6,696 bases of DNA from Bacteroidota bacterium (GTDB lineage: Bacteria; Bacteroidota; Bacteroidia; Flavobacteriales; Weeksellaceae): contig JAEXJU010000162.1 in the NCBI GenBank assembly GCA_023448955.1, positions 1 through 6,696 of the forward strand, given 5' to 3'. The translations under genes and the position numbers were made by a program. Below, one piece after another: positions 1 through 6,696 of the stretch (position 1 is the stretch's first letter; every line of letters begins with the position of its first letter). The notes under the pieces were generated by a model. It was not told where the DNA came from, did not search any database, and saw only the letters and a list, made by a program, of their open reading frames with translations.

Positions 1-1317
1 AACAATGTGCTCGGTTTTCCTTATATATTCAGAGGTGCTTTGGATGTTCAGGCAAAAGGAATTAATGAAGCCATGAAGCTGGCTGCTGTTCATGCCTTGG
101 CAGAGATTGCAAAAGAGCCTGTGCCGGAAATGGTAAAGCTGGCTTACAATGTGCGAGATATCAGCTTTGGTAAAGACTATTTTATCCCGAAACCTTTTGA
201 CAACCGATTGATTACCAAAGTTTCAATTGCTGTTGCTAAAGCCGCAATGGAAAGCGGAATTGCCGGAAAATCAATAGAAAACTTTGAAGATTACGAAAAT
301 CAGCTTCTGGACAGAATGGGACGGGATGAAAAGCTGGTGAGAATGATGCAGAACCGCGCAAAAGCCAATCCGAAAAGAGTTACGCTGGGCAACGGTGAAG
401 AGTATAACATTTTGAAGGCCGCACAGATTCTTCAGGAAGAAGGCATTGCTTATCCAAGTCTTTTAGGTAGCAAAAGGCTCATCAAAGAAAAAATGGAAGA
501 ATATGGCATTACGCTGGATATCCCAATCATTGATCCTAATGATGACGAAAATAAAGAAACCCGAAAAAAATATAGAAAAACACTTTGGGATAAACGCAAC
601 AGAAAAGGTATCAACGAATATAAAGCAAAACGCCACGTAAGACAGCGTGATTATTTCGGACCGCTGATGCTGGAACACGGTGACACCGATGCACTAATCG
701 TTGGCTTCTCAAAAAGTTATGCATCAGTTCTGAAGCCAATTTTGGAAATCATTGATAAAAAACCGGGCGTAAATAAAGTTGCGGCAATGATGATGATCCT
801 TACAGAGAAAAAACCTTTGTTCTTTGCAGATACATCGATTAACAAAAATCCAACAGCCGAAGATCTTGTTGAGATTGCAAGAATGGCAGAATATACGGTG
901 AGATCTTTCGCTATCGAACCAAGACTGGCCATGTTAGGATTTGAGAATTTCTCGGCAAAAGCAGATACTTCTAAAAAAGTAGCAGCGGCGGTTAAAATCC
1001 TGCACGAGAAATATCCGAAAATGATTGTAGACGGTGAGATCCAGCCGGACTTTGCATTAAACAGCGATCATCTTGCGGATTATCCTTTCTCAAAGCTGGG
1101 AACCAACCCTGCCAATGTTTTGGTTTTTCCAAATCTTGAAAGTGCTAATCTTTCTTACAAAATCATCAGAGGAATGAAAGCTGCACAAACCATTGGCCCT
1201 ATTCTGATGGGGCTGGATCAGCCGGTTCATGTTCTGCAGATGAGATCAAGTGTAGATGAAATTGTCAATCTTGCAACGATTGCGGTTTTGGATGCGCAGA
1301 TGAAGGATAAGAAATAA
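1..1317 (+). CDS. maeB: NADP-dependent malic enzyme, MaeB type (3' part; 5' end outside window)
   Basis: This cytoplasmic enzyme oxidatively decarboxylates malate to pyruvate and makes NADPH, linking the TCA cycle to biosynthesis. The frame is already open at base 1, so the GTG at 7 is an internal valine and not a start. The 438 visible residues correspond to the C-terminal part of a protein of about 760 residues in this family. Visible residues 1-95 are the end of the malic enzyme NAD-binding region, with the landmarks NNVLGFPYIFRGALDV, INEAMKLAA and IPKPFD, all close to E. coli MaeB as I recall it. From about residue 123 (NPKRVTLGNGEEYN) to the end lies a phosphotransacetylase-like domain, which includes FADTSINKNP, SFAIEPRLAMLGFENFS, MIVDGEIQPD and the closing SSVDEIVNLATIAVLDAQ. 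In characterised MaeB proteins this domain is regulatory and senses acetyl-CoA rather than being catalytic. Residues Q413 and M414 stand where true phosphotransacetylases carry the active-site Ser-Arg pair. The gene ends in tandem stops (TAATAA, 1315-1320) and is followed by a terminator, so it closes its own transcript. NADP preference is inferred from the family because the cofactor-specifying segment lies upstream of the window. Confidence 0.95.
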   Translation, partial: NNVLGFPYIFRGALDVQAKGINEAMKLAAVHALAEIAKEPVPEMVKLAYNVRDISFGKDYFIPKPFDNRLITKVSIAVAKAAMESGIAGKSIENFEDYENQLLDRMGRDEKLVRMMQNRAKANPKRVTLGNGEEYNILKAAQILQEEGIAYPSLLGSKRLIKEKMEEYGITLDIPIIDPNDDENKETRKKYRKTLWDKRNRKGINEYKAKRHVRQRDYFGPLMLEHGDTDALIVGFSKSYASVLKPILEIIDKKPGVNKVAAMMMILTEKKPLFFADTSINKNPTAEDLVEIARMAEYTVRSFAIEPRLAMLGFENFSAKADTSKKVAAAVKILHEKYPKMIVDGEIQPDFALNSDHLADYPFSKLGTNPANVLVFPNLESANLSYKIIRGMKAAQTIGPILMGLDQPVHVLQMRSSVDEIVNLATIAVLDAQMKDKK

Positions 1318-1337
1318 TAATTGTATATATAATAACT

Positions 1338-1371
1338 AAAAAGCCATTTTATTAAGTTAAGATGGCTTTTT
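1338..1371 (+). terminator. Rho-independent terminator after maeB
   Basis: A ten-base perfect stem pairs AAAAAGCCAT (1338-1347) with ATGGCTTTTT (1362-1371). It extends inward by one G-T and three A-T pairs, leaving a six-base loop (TTAAGT, 1352-1357). The right arm ends in a T run that continues as CTTTT. It lies 18 bases after the second maeB stop codon. The left arm begins with five A's, so it may also work weakly on the opposite strand. The stem nearly matches that of the terminator at 1857-1890. Confidence 0.88.
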
Positions 1372-1387
1372 CTTTTAATAAATAATT

Positions 1388-1395
1388 TACCTTTA
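1388..1395 (+). promoter_or_regulatory. Candidate Bacteroidota -7 promoter element for the small gene at 1411
   Basis: TACCTTTA matches seven of eight positions of the Bacteroidota -7 consensus TAnnTTTG. It lies 15 bases before the ATG at 1411 and 16 bases after the upstream terminator arm, so an independent start of transcription would make sense here. I see no convincing TTG-type -33 element at the usual distance. The region is very AT-rich, where such matches arise by chance. Confidence 0.35.
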
Positions 1396-1410
1396 TATAA
1401 AAAAACAGTG

Positions 1411-1788
1411 ATGAATTACGATGACAAGTTTACAAAGCAATTTGAAGATAAATTTCAGAAAAATCTTAAGTTGATAAGAAGTATGCCTCCTGAAGTCTTG
1501 GTTACTGTTAAGGAAAATCTACTAATAATTGGAGAAGCCATAGACGAAATAAAAGCTAATCCCAATAAATCGGATGAAGATCTAAGAATGTTAAAAGAAT
1601 TTAAAAATAGCATTTGTGCTTTAAACCAACAGTTGGAAGATATACATTTAATTTTAAGCGAAAGTATGTACAGGCAGTCTTTAGCTTATTTTGAGAATGT
1701 AAAACGTCTTGCCAAAGCAGGCGATAAAAAAGCGGAAGAAATCTATAATGACTTAAAAGAGTATTTTGAAAGATTCGACTCAAATTAG
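1411..1788 (+). CDS. Small charged helical protein of unknown function (125 aa)
   Basis: I do not recognise a family. The protein has 125 residues, no signal peptide and no membrane segment, so it is probably cytoplasmic. It is rich in Lys, Glu and Asp, has a single cysteine (C69) and looks almost entirely alpha-helical. A likely amphipathic stretch runs from about 17 to 48, a break at about 49-56 (ANPNKSDE) separates it from a second helix at about 57-88, and a C-terminal helical pair runs from about 89 to 122. The C-terminal segment LAKAGDKKAEEIYNDL faintly resembles the A..GD..A...Y spacing of Sel1/TPR-type helical hairpins, but one such unit does not make a repeat protein. I prefer ATG 1411 over the overlapping GTG at 1408, which would add only one residue. 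No Shine-Dalgarno sequence is visible; the leader is an A run, as is usual in Bacteroidota. Terminators on both sides make it a single-gene transcription unit. Codon use and sustained amphipathicity argue for a real gene, but its function is unknown. Confidence 0.75.
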   Translation: MNYDDKFTKQFEDKFQKNLKLIRSMPPEVLVTVKENLLIIGEAIDEIKANPNKSDEDLRMLKEFKNSICALNQQLEDIHLILSESMYRQSLAYFENVKRLAKAGDKKAEEIYNDLKEYFERFDSN

Positions 1789-1856
1789 TTTGTACATTTA
1801 TTATATTCCTATTAAAAATACTAAATAGACTGTTGAAATAATTAAACAATGACCTG

Positions 1857-1890
1857 TAAAAGCCATTTTAACTTATAAAAATGGCTTTTA
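1857..1890 (+). terminator. Rho-independent terminator after the small unknown gene
   Basis: A perfect 13-base-pair stem pairs TAAAAGCCATTTT (1857-1869) with AAAATGGCTTTTA (1878-1890), with an eight-base loop at 1870-1877 and a run of five T's right after (1891-1895). It insulates ruvA from the upstream gene. It has the same 34-base length as the terminator at 1338-1371, and the 13 bases at 1858-1870 are identical to those at 1339-1351. The stretch 1789-1856 before it is AT-rich and shows nothing else that I can support. Confidence 0.88.
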
Positions 1891-1906
1891 TTTTTAAGTT
1901 AATTTA

Positions 1907-1914
1907 TATCTTCG
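1907..1914 (+). promoter_or_regulatory. Candidate -7 promoter element for ruvA (and probably sprA)
   Basis: TATCTTCG differs from the Bacteroidota -7 consensus TAnnTTTG at one base. It sits 16 bases after the terminator stem and 23 bases before the ruvA ATG, a sensible leader length. A terminator directly upstream means ruvA needs its own promoter near here. No clear -33 TTG element is visible, so this rests on the -7 match and the position alone. Confidence 0.45.
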
Positions 1915-1937
1915 CAAAAGTCTAATTTTTAATTTTA

Positions 1938-2522
1938 ATGATTTATTCTCTAAAAGGAATTGTTCAGGAGCTCACACCGACTTTTGCTGTGGTAGATGTA
2001 AATGGAGTAGGATATTACGTCGGGATAAGTCTGCAGACCTCACAAAATCTAAAACAAGGATCAGATGTCCTGTTATATATACAGCAGATCATAAGAGAGG
2101 ATGCACATCTGTTATTCGGCTTTTTTACCAAGCAGGAAAAAGAAATGTTCAACCTGTTAATTAGTGTTAATGGAGTAGGACCCGTTTCTGCGTTAATATT
2201 GCTATCTTCGCTCAGCTTAGCAGAGGCTGCCAATGCGATACTTTCTGGTAACAGCGGACTGATTCAGAAAGTAAAAGGAATAGGTGCCAAAACGGCTGAA
2301 AGAATCATAGTTGATCTTCGGGATAAGGTCGGCATATTCGGGCATTCCGAAGAAAAACTTTCTGATATTGCAAACAATAAAATCAAAAATGAAGCGTTAT
2401 CAGCATTAGAAGTTTTGGGCATCTCAAAAAGAATCAGCGAGAAAATCGCAGACAGAATTTTGAAGCAAAACCCTCACTTTTCAGTAGAAGAATTAGTGAA
2501 AGAGATTTTAAAAAATATTTAA
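1938..2522 (+). CDS. ruvA: Holliday junction branch migration complex subunit RuvA
   Basis: RuvA is the DNA-binding subunit of the RuvAB complex. Tetramers hold a four-way Holliday junction in a flat open form while RuvB hexamers pump DNA through, and RuvC then cuts. The protein is complete at 194 residues, close to the 203 of E. coli. Residues 1-62 form the OB-fold domain (start MIYSLKGIV, VNGVGYYV at 21-28). IIREDAHLLFGF at 51-62 carries the conserved acidic pin, E54 and D55. Two helix-hairpin-helix motifs follow, with GVGP at 79-82 and GIGAKTAERI at 114-123. A variable linker (about 132-147) leads to the small C-terminal RuvB-contacting domain (about 148-194, ending VEELVKEILKNI). The ATG at 1938 gives the canonical N-terminus; no Shine-Dalgarno sequence is visible. 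The gene is followed after only 42 bases by sprA with no strong terminator, so the two are probably cotranscribed. No ruvB or ruvC lies in the window. No truncation or missing key residue is seen. Confidence 0.97.
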   Translation: MIYSLKGIVQELTPTFAVVDVNGVGYYVGISLQTSQNLKQGSDVLLYIQQIIREDAHLLFGFFTKQEKEMFNLLISVNGVGPVSALILLSSLSLAEAANAILSGNSGLIQKVKGIGAKTAERIIVDLRDKVGIFGHSEEKLSDIANNKIKNEALSALEVLGISKRISEKIADRILKQNPHFSVEELVKEILKNI

Positions 2523-2527
2523 CAATT

Positions 2528-2544
2528 GATGATGGTTTATCATC
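2528..2544 (+). other. Weak hairpin in the ruvA-sprA gap
   Basis: GATGAT (2528-2533) is complementary to ATCATC (2539-2544) across a five-base loop (GGTTT). Two outer G-T pairs could lengthen the stem to eight. There is no T run after it, so it is not a normal terminator. It could slow transcription or translation between the two genes, or be chance in a short AT-rich gap. Confidence 0.3.
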
Positions 2545-2564
2545 GGTTTCTTAAAAGAATATAA
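2529..2564 (+). other. 11-codon mini-ORF abutting the sprA start (possible leader peptide)
   Basis: Starting at ATG 2529, or at the next codon ATG 2532, a reading frame encodes MMVYHRFLKRI and stops with TAA at 2562-2564. The next three bases are the GTG start of sprA, so the mini-ORF is in the same frame as sprA and separated from it by one stop codon. Ribosomes ending here would be placed at the sprA start, which would permit translational coupling or reinitiation. Equally it may be a chance frame in a 42-base gap. The peptide resembles no known leader and has no attenuator-style run of one amino acid. Confidence 0.22.
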
Positions 2565-5500
2565 GTGAAGAAAAATATTTACCTTTATAAATTAACCCTA
2601 CTTTTCATTTTTTTTGCAGGTTATGCCAATATATTTGCGCAGGAAAAACCTGCTGACAGCTTAATCAGTGTCAGAAAAGATTTCAGTTTAGCAGATCCTA
2701 TCCGTTACGATGCGTTTTATGACATCAAAACCGGAATGTATTACTTATATCCGAAAATCGGAAACTCTGTTGTAGGTGCACCTATTGCGATGACCTTCGA
2801 GGAATATAAGAATTACGTCATGCAAAACAATCTTCGTGCCTATTACGAAGAAAAATCGCTTCTGAATGATCTTGGAAGAAGAAAAGATCAGACAGATGCC
2901 AAGAAAAAAGGTCTGATTCCGGCGATTACGATCAAAAATAAAATGTTCGAAAATATTTTTGGAAGTAATAAGATTGAATTGATTCCACAGGGTTTTGCTT
3001 CTTTTGATCTGGGAATTCTATATCAGAAAATTGATAATCCTTTGATTCTTCCTCAGAACAGGACAAGTTTTGCAATCAATATTCAGCAGAGAATCCAGCT
3101 TGGAATCACCGGGAAAGTCGGGGAAAATCTTCAATTAAAAGCCAATTATGATACTCAAAGTGGATTTGCATTTGAGAACAGGATGAATATGGTCTGGCAG
3201 GCAAAAGGTTCCTGGAAAGATCTGCAATCCAAAGGTCTTAATGAAAAAGGACAGGATCCTGAAGATAAGATCATCAAAAGAGTAGAGGTTGGTAATATCA
3301 ATATGCCGCTTTCAACGAGTTTGATCCGTGGTTCGCAGTCACTATTTGGTTTGAAAACAGAATTCCAGTTGGGTAAGACAACCGGAACCTTAGTGTTTTC
3401 CCAGCAGCAAGGTGAGGCAAAAACCATTGTTGCGCAAGGTGGCGGAACGATGAGTACGTTTAAGATCAATGCTTTTGACTATGAAGATAATCAGCATTAC
3501 TTTTTGGGTCATTATTTTCATGATAAATATGACGAGTCCCTGCAAAATTATCCTCTCATCAACTCCAGTATTAACATTACAAGAATGGAAGTCTGGGTGC
3601 TGGATCAGGGCGGCTCTAACATAGAATCACAAAAGCCGATTGTGGGAATCAGGGATCTAGGAGACGGTACAGGTGTAATTCCAAGTAATGGCAATAATAA
3701 TCTCTATCAGCAGATTTCATCAGCTTTAGGGAGTTCCAGAGATGTAGTTACGGCTTATAACACCTTGAACGGGAGGTCTTTCCCGAATGCACAAGGAAGT
3801 CCTGAGCCATTTGTTTCGGGTGAGCATTTCATCAATAATATCAAGGCAAGAAAACTTACAACATCAGAATATAAATTCAATTCTCAGTTAGGTTACATTT
3901 CATTAAATCAGAGATTAAATGAAAACCAGTTTCTTGCAGCATCTTATTCTTATACCATCAACGGATCCAGCCAGGTTTATAAAGTTGGAGAGTTCTCGGA
4001 AGAAAATGCCGTATTGATTACTAAATTGCTGAAATCCAACTCTACGACCAAGACCACTTCTCCTATGTGGGAGCTGATGATGAAGAATATCTATTCTCTA
4101 AACGCTAATCAGCTTCAGCAGAAGGATTTCTTATTGAATGTATATTACAGAGATCAGGGATCAGCAAAAGTGAATTATTTACCCGGAGTACAATACAATA
4201 ACGGAATTCCGGCTGACACCAACTTGCTCAGACTTTTTAATCTGGATAGACTCAATGTGAACGGAGATCTACAGACTAATGCAGACGGAACAAAAGGAGA
4301 TGGGATTTTTGATTATGTAAACGGAATAACTGTAGATCCGGAAAATGGAAAAATCATATTTACAAAAATAGAACCTTTTGGAGGCTATCTGGAAAGCGTT
4401 CTTAATATTCCGGATAAGTCCCAGTATGTTTTTAATGATATCTATGATAAGCAGAAGACCATACCATCACAGATTCCGTTGCGATATACCATTGAGGGAA
4501 GATATAAAGGAAGCCAGGGACAAGGTATTTCATTGGGAGCTATCAATGTTCCGCAAGGTTCTGTAAAGGTCACTGCAAACGGTGCTCAGCTTGTGGAAGG
4601 TGTGGATTATACTGTAGATTATATGATTGGAACGGTTAATATTATCAACGAAACAGTAAAACAATCTGGTCAGGCTATCAATATTTCTCTTGAAAATCAG
4701 CTGACCTTCAACACACAGAGAAAAAGTTTCTGGGGATTGAATCTTGAAAGAAAATTCAATGAGCATCTTACAGTTGGCGCTACCGTTGTCAATTACAGTG
4801 AAAGACCATTGACGCAAAAGGTGAATTATGGTCAGGAAGCTGTTAGCAATACAATGGCAGGTTTCAATTTGATGTATAACAATGAACTGCCATTCCTTAC
4901 GAGATTAACGGATAAAATTCCTTTGATCAATACTGAAGCTCCATCTAATTTAAATTTCAAAGCTGAAGCTGCATATCTGATTCCGGGGCAAAGCAAAGGG
5001 ATTAATGATCAGTCCTACATTGATGACTTTGAGCAAACCACTTCAAAAATATCACTTAAGGAACCTGCGATGTGGAGCATCGCTTCCCGTCCGGAAAAAA
5101 ATAAGGATTATCCTGCCATTTTCCCTTCTGTGAATAATGATAATACCAACAGTGGGAACGGCAGAGGATTACTTTCCTGGTATCAGATAGATCCGCGTTT
5201 CTATGGCGTGAGCGGTTCTGCACCAAATGGAATCAATGCCCAGCGTTTATCCAATCATGCTTCCAGAAGAGTCCAGATGAGGGAACTTTATAATAACAGG
5301 GACTATGTGGCAGGAGAACAAACCATCCTTAATACATTTGATATCACTTATTATCCTCAGGAACGTGGTCCGTACAATGTTAATCCGGCTACCGAAACCA
5401 CGGCTCAGAGATGGGCCGGCTTGATGCGTCCGATTTCTGTTACCAATTTTATCACATCAAATATTGATTATGTAGAATTCTGGCTGATGGATCCGCGTGC

Positions 5501-6696
5501 AGACGGTAACAATCTCGGGACAGATCCTAAATTATTATTACAGTTAGGAAATGTGTCTGAAGATGTGCTGAAAGATGGCAGATTACAATACGAAAATGGT
5601 TTACCTACAGCCAGCACTCCTGCAAATACTACAACTTCAAATTGGGGAACACAGCCGAAACAAGTGCCGATACTCTATGCATTTTCTTCCGAGGGAGATG
5701 AAAGAGGGCAGCAGGATTTGGGATATGACGGTTTAAATGGTGCTCAGGAACAGGAAAAATTCGGGGTTAATTTTGTAAACCCAGTAACCAATGAGCTGGA
5801 TCCTGCATCTGATAATTTTGTTTACTATCTTTCCAATCAGTTTCAGGGAGATCTTGCTTCTTCTTTAACAGAGCGTTACAAGTATTTCCGTGGACCGGAA
5901 GGAAACTCTCAAGCCAATAGCTTAGAGGTATCCACTCAGACACCGGATGCAGAAGATATCAACAGAGATTATAACCTAGACCAGACAGAAAATTATAACC
6001 AATATACAATTGATCTTTCCCCAGCCAATATGGTTGTCGGCAGTAAGAATAAAATCGTTGACATTAAAGAAGTTGATGTAAAATTCGAGAACGGACAGGC
6101 CGGAAAAGTAAAATGGTATCTTTTCAGAATTCCTGTTGCAGAATATGATGATACTTCTAAAGTTGAAGGTTCTGATATTTCTGTCCTTAATAATGTGAGA
6201 TTTGCCAGATTATTATTGAAAGGTTTTGACCAGACGTCTACATTGAGATTCGGTTCATTCGATTTAGTAAGATCTGACTGGAGAAAATATACAAATGAAA
6301 TTTTCAGTGCAACAGTTTCAGACACCAATGAAGGTAATAGCGCACCGCAAAATCAAAACTCTAACTTCGATATTGGAAGTGTTAATCTTGAAGAAAATGC
6401 TTTGGGAACGCCACCTTATGTTTTGCCTCCGGGGATTGACCGACAGGTTTTAAGCGGTAACGCAGGTGCGCAGAGACAGAATGAGTCTTCTCTTTACATG
6501 AAAGTGAAAGATCTGAAGGGTGAATCAAGAGGTGTGTTCAAGAATACAAGTCTTGATATGCGCCGATATAAAAAATTGAAGTTATTCGTACACGCAGAAA
6601 ATCAAACTAATACAACTTCTTCTAATACAAGTGATCTTGATGAAAATGCAAAATTCTTTATCCGTTTTGGGAGTGATGCGACAGATAATTATTATG
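2565..6696 (+). CDS. sprA: SprA, outer-membrane translocon of the type IX secretion system (5' part; 3' end outside window)
   Basis: SprA (Sov in Porphyromonas) is the T9SS outer-membrane pore. It is known as a giant 36-strand beta-barrel with a lateral gate and an extracellular cap; it works with PorV and a plug protein and passes folded substrates bearing C-terminal sorting domains. In gliding relatives it is also needed for motility. The window shows 1377 complete codons without a stop, of an expected 2,300-2,400. GTG 2565 is the start: an in-frame TAA lies immediately upstream, the next in-frame ATG is past codon 50, and only this start keeps a signal peptide (basic K2 and K8, hydrophobic core at about 9-20, cleavage probably after A24 in NIFA|QE). 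Family landmarks include VEVGNINMPLSTSLIRGSQ from residue 240 with FGLKTEFQLGK closing that block, SWYQIDPRFYG from 871, RWAGLMRPIS from 949 and DYVEFWLMDPRADG near 973. The rest is Asn/Gln/Tyr-rich beta-type sequence, as expected of a huge barrel. D30-S31-L32 just after the cleavage site fits the Bacteroidota O-glycosylation motif. It follows ruvA closely and probably shares its transcript. Confidence 0.96.
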   Translation, partial: MKKNIYLYKLTLLFIFFAGYANIFAQEKPADSLISVRKDFSLADPIRYDAFYDIKTGMYYLYPKIGNSVVGAPIAMTFEEYKNYVMQNNLRAYYEEKSLLNDLGRRKDQTDAKKKGLIPAITIKNKMFENIFGSNKIELIPQGFASFDLGILYQKIDNPLILPQNRTSFAINIQQRIQLGITGKVGENLQLKANYDTQSGFAFENRMNMVWQAKGSWKDLQSKGLNEKGQDPEDKIIKRVEVGNINMPLSTSLIRGSQSLFGLKTEFQLGKTTGTLVFSQQQGEAKTIVAQGGGTMSTFKINAFDYEDNQHYFLGHYFHDKYDESLQNYPLINSSINITRMEVWVLDQGGSNIESQKPIVGIRDLGDGTGVIPSNGNNNLYQQISSALGSSRDVVTAYNTLNGRSFPNAQGSPEPFVSGEHFINNIKARKLTTSEYKFNSQLGYISLNQRLNENQFLAASYSYTINGSSQVYKVGEFSEENAVLITKLLKSNSTTKTTSPMWELMMKNIYSLNANQLQQKDFLLNVYYRDQGSAKVNYLPGVQYNNGIPADTNLLRLFNLDRLNVNGDLQTNADGTKGDGIFDYVNGITVDPENGKIIFTKIEPFGGYLESVLNIPDKSQYVFNDIYDKQKTIPSQIPLRYTIEGRYKGSQGQGISLGAINVPQGSVKVTANGAQLVEGVDYTVDYMIGTVNIINETVKQSGQAINISLENQLTFNTQRKSFWGLNLERKFNEHLTVGATVVNYSERPLTQKVNYGQEAVSNTMAGFNLMYNNELPFLTRLTDKIPLINTEAPSNLNFKAEAAYLIPGQSKGINDQSYIDDFEQTTSKISLKEPAMWSIASRPEKNKDYPAIFPSVNNDNTNSGNGRGLLSWYQIDPRFYGVSGSAPNGINAQRLSNHASRRVQMRELYNNRDYVAGEQTILNTFDITYYPQERGPYNVNPATETTAQRWAGLMRPISVTNFITSNIDYVEFWLMDPRADGNNLGTDPKLLLQLGNVSEDVLKDGRLQYENGLPTASTPANTTTSNWGTQPKQVPILYAFSSEGDERGQQDLGYDGLNGAQEQEKFGVNFVNPVTNELDPASDNFVYYLSNQFQGDLASSLTERYKYFRGPEGNSQANSLEVSTQTPDAEDINRDYNLDQTENYNQYTIDLSPANMVVGSKNKIVDIKEVDVKFENGQAGKVKWYLFRIPVAEYDDTSKVEGSDISVLNNVRFARLLLKGFDQTSTLRFGSFDLVRSDWRKYTNEIFSATVSDTNEGNSAPQNQNSNFDIGSVNLEENALGTPPYVLPPGIDRQVLSGNAGAQRQNESSLYMKVKDLKGESRGVFKNTSLDMRRYKKLKLFVHAENQTNTTSSNTSDLDENAKFFIRFGSDATDNYY

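Noticed and set aside
7..1317. MaeB starting at the GTG at base 7
   Set aside because: The frame is open from base 1 and the first residues (NNVLGFPYIFRG) are an internal conserved segment of malic enzymes; the true start lies upstream of the window.
1793..1800. TACATTTA as a possible -7 promoter element
   Set aside because: Any transcript from it would meet the terminator at 1857-1890 with no gene between.
1601..1849. Minus-strand ORF of 82 codons over the small unknown gene
   Set aside because: The plus-strand frame gives a soluble amphipathic helical protein with terminators on both sides, while the minus-strand product is a Phe/Asn/Leu-rich sequence typical of AT-rich antisense frames.
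2538..2545. TATCATCG as a possible sprA promoter -7 element
   Set aside because: It has two mismatches to TAnnTTTG, lies inside the small hairpin and has no -33 partner.
2578..2589. Repeat of TTTACCTTTATA, also present at 1387-1398 next to the candidate promoter
   Set aside because: At 2578 it falls inside the sprA signal-peptide codons, downstream of the start, and no other gene could use it; a 12-base AT-rich match is likely chance.
3155..3469. Minus-strand ORF of 104 codons
   Set aside because: It lies wholly antisense to well-conserved sprA sequence and its product looks like no protein family; it is a shadow.
4378..4566. Plus-strand ORF of 62 codons
   Set aside because: It is an out-of-frame overlap inside sprA; the sprA frame is unbroken here.
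5993..6328. Minus-strand ORF of 111 codons
   Set aside because: It is antisense to intact sprA coding sequence, has no start context and no recognisable product.

Overview
The window looks like chromosomal DNA from a member of the Bacteroidota, class Flavobacteriia, most likely a Chryseobacterium-like member of the Weeksellaceae. Three observations support this. It holds sprA, the outer-membrane translocon gene of the type IX secretion system (T9SS), which is confined to Bacteroidota. The genes are AT-rich and lack clear Shine-Dalgarno sequences. The promoter candidates resemble the Bacteroidota -7 element (TAnnTTTG). The genus is an inference from general sequence feel, not from a search.

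Layout, all genes on the + strand. Bases 1-1317 are the 3' part of a MaeB-type malic enzyme gene: the end of the catalytic part plus the whole C-terminal phosphotransacetylase-like domain. A strong hairpin terminator follows at 1338-1371. Bases 1411-1788 encode a small, charged, probably all-helical protein of unknown function. A second terminator at 1857-1890 has almost the same stem. Then come ruvA (1938-2522, complete) and, 42 bases later with no terminator between, sprA (from 2565, running off the right edge; 1377 codons visible of an expected 2,300-2,400). No gene-free stretch exceeds 150 bases. No RNA gene, insertion sequence, CRISPR array or attachment site was seen.

Functionally these are mostly housekeeping genes placed side by side: central carbon metabolism (malate to pyruvate, making NADPH), Holliday-junction processing (RuvA) and protein export across the outer membrane (SprA). 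ruvA and sprA appear to share a transcript, probably started from a promoter just after the second terminator. I found no convincing new system. The most unusual points are the orphan gene enclosed by two matching terminator units, an 11-codon reading frame whose stop codon directly abuts the GTG start of sprA, and the apparent loss of phosphotransacetylase catalytic residues in MaeB.
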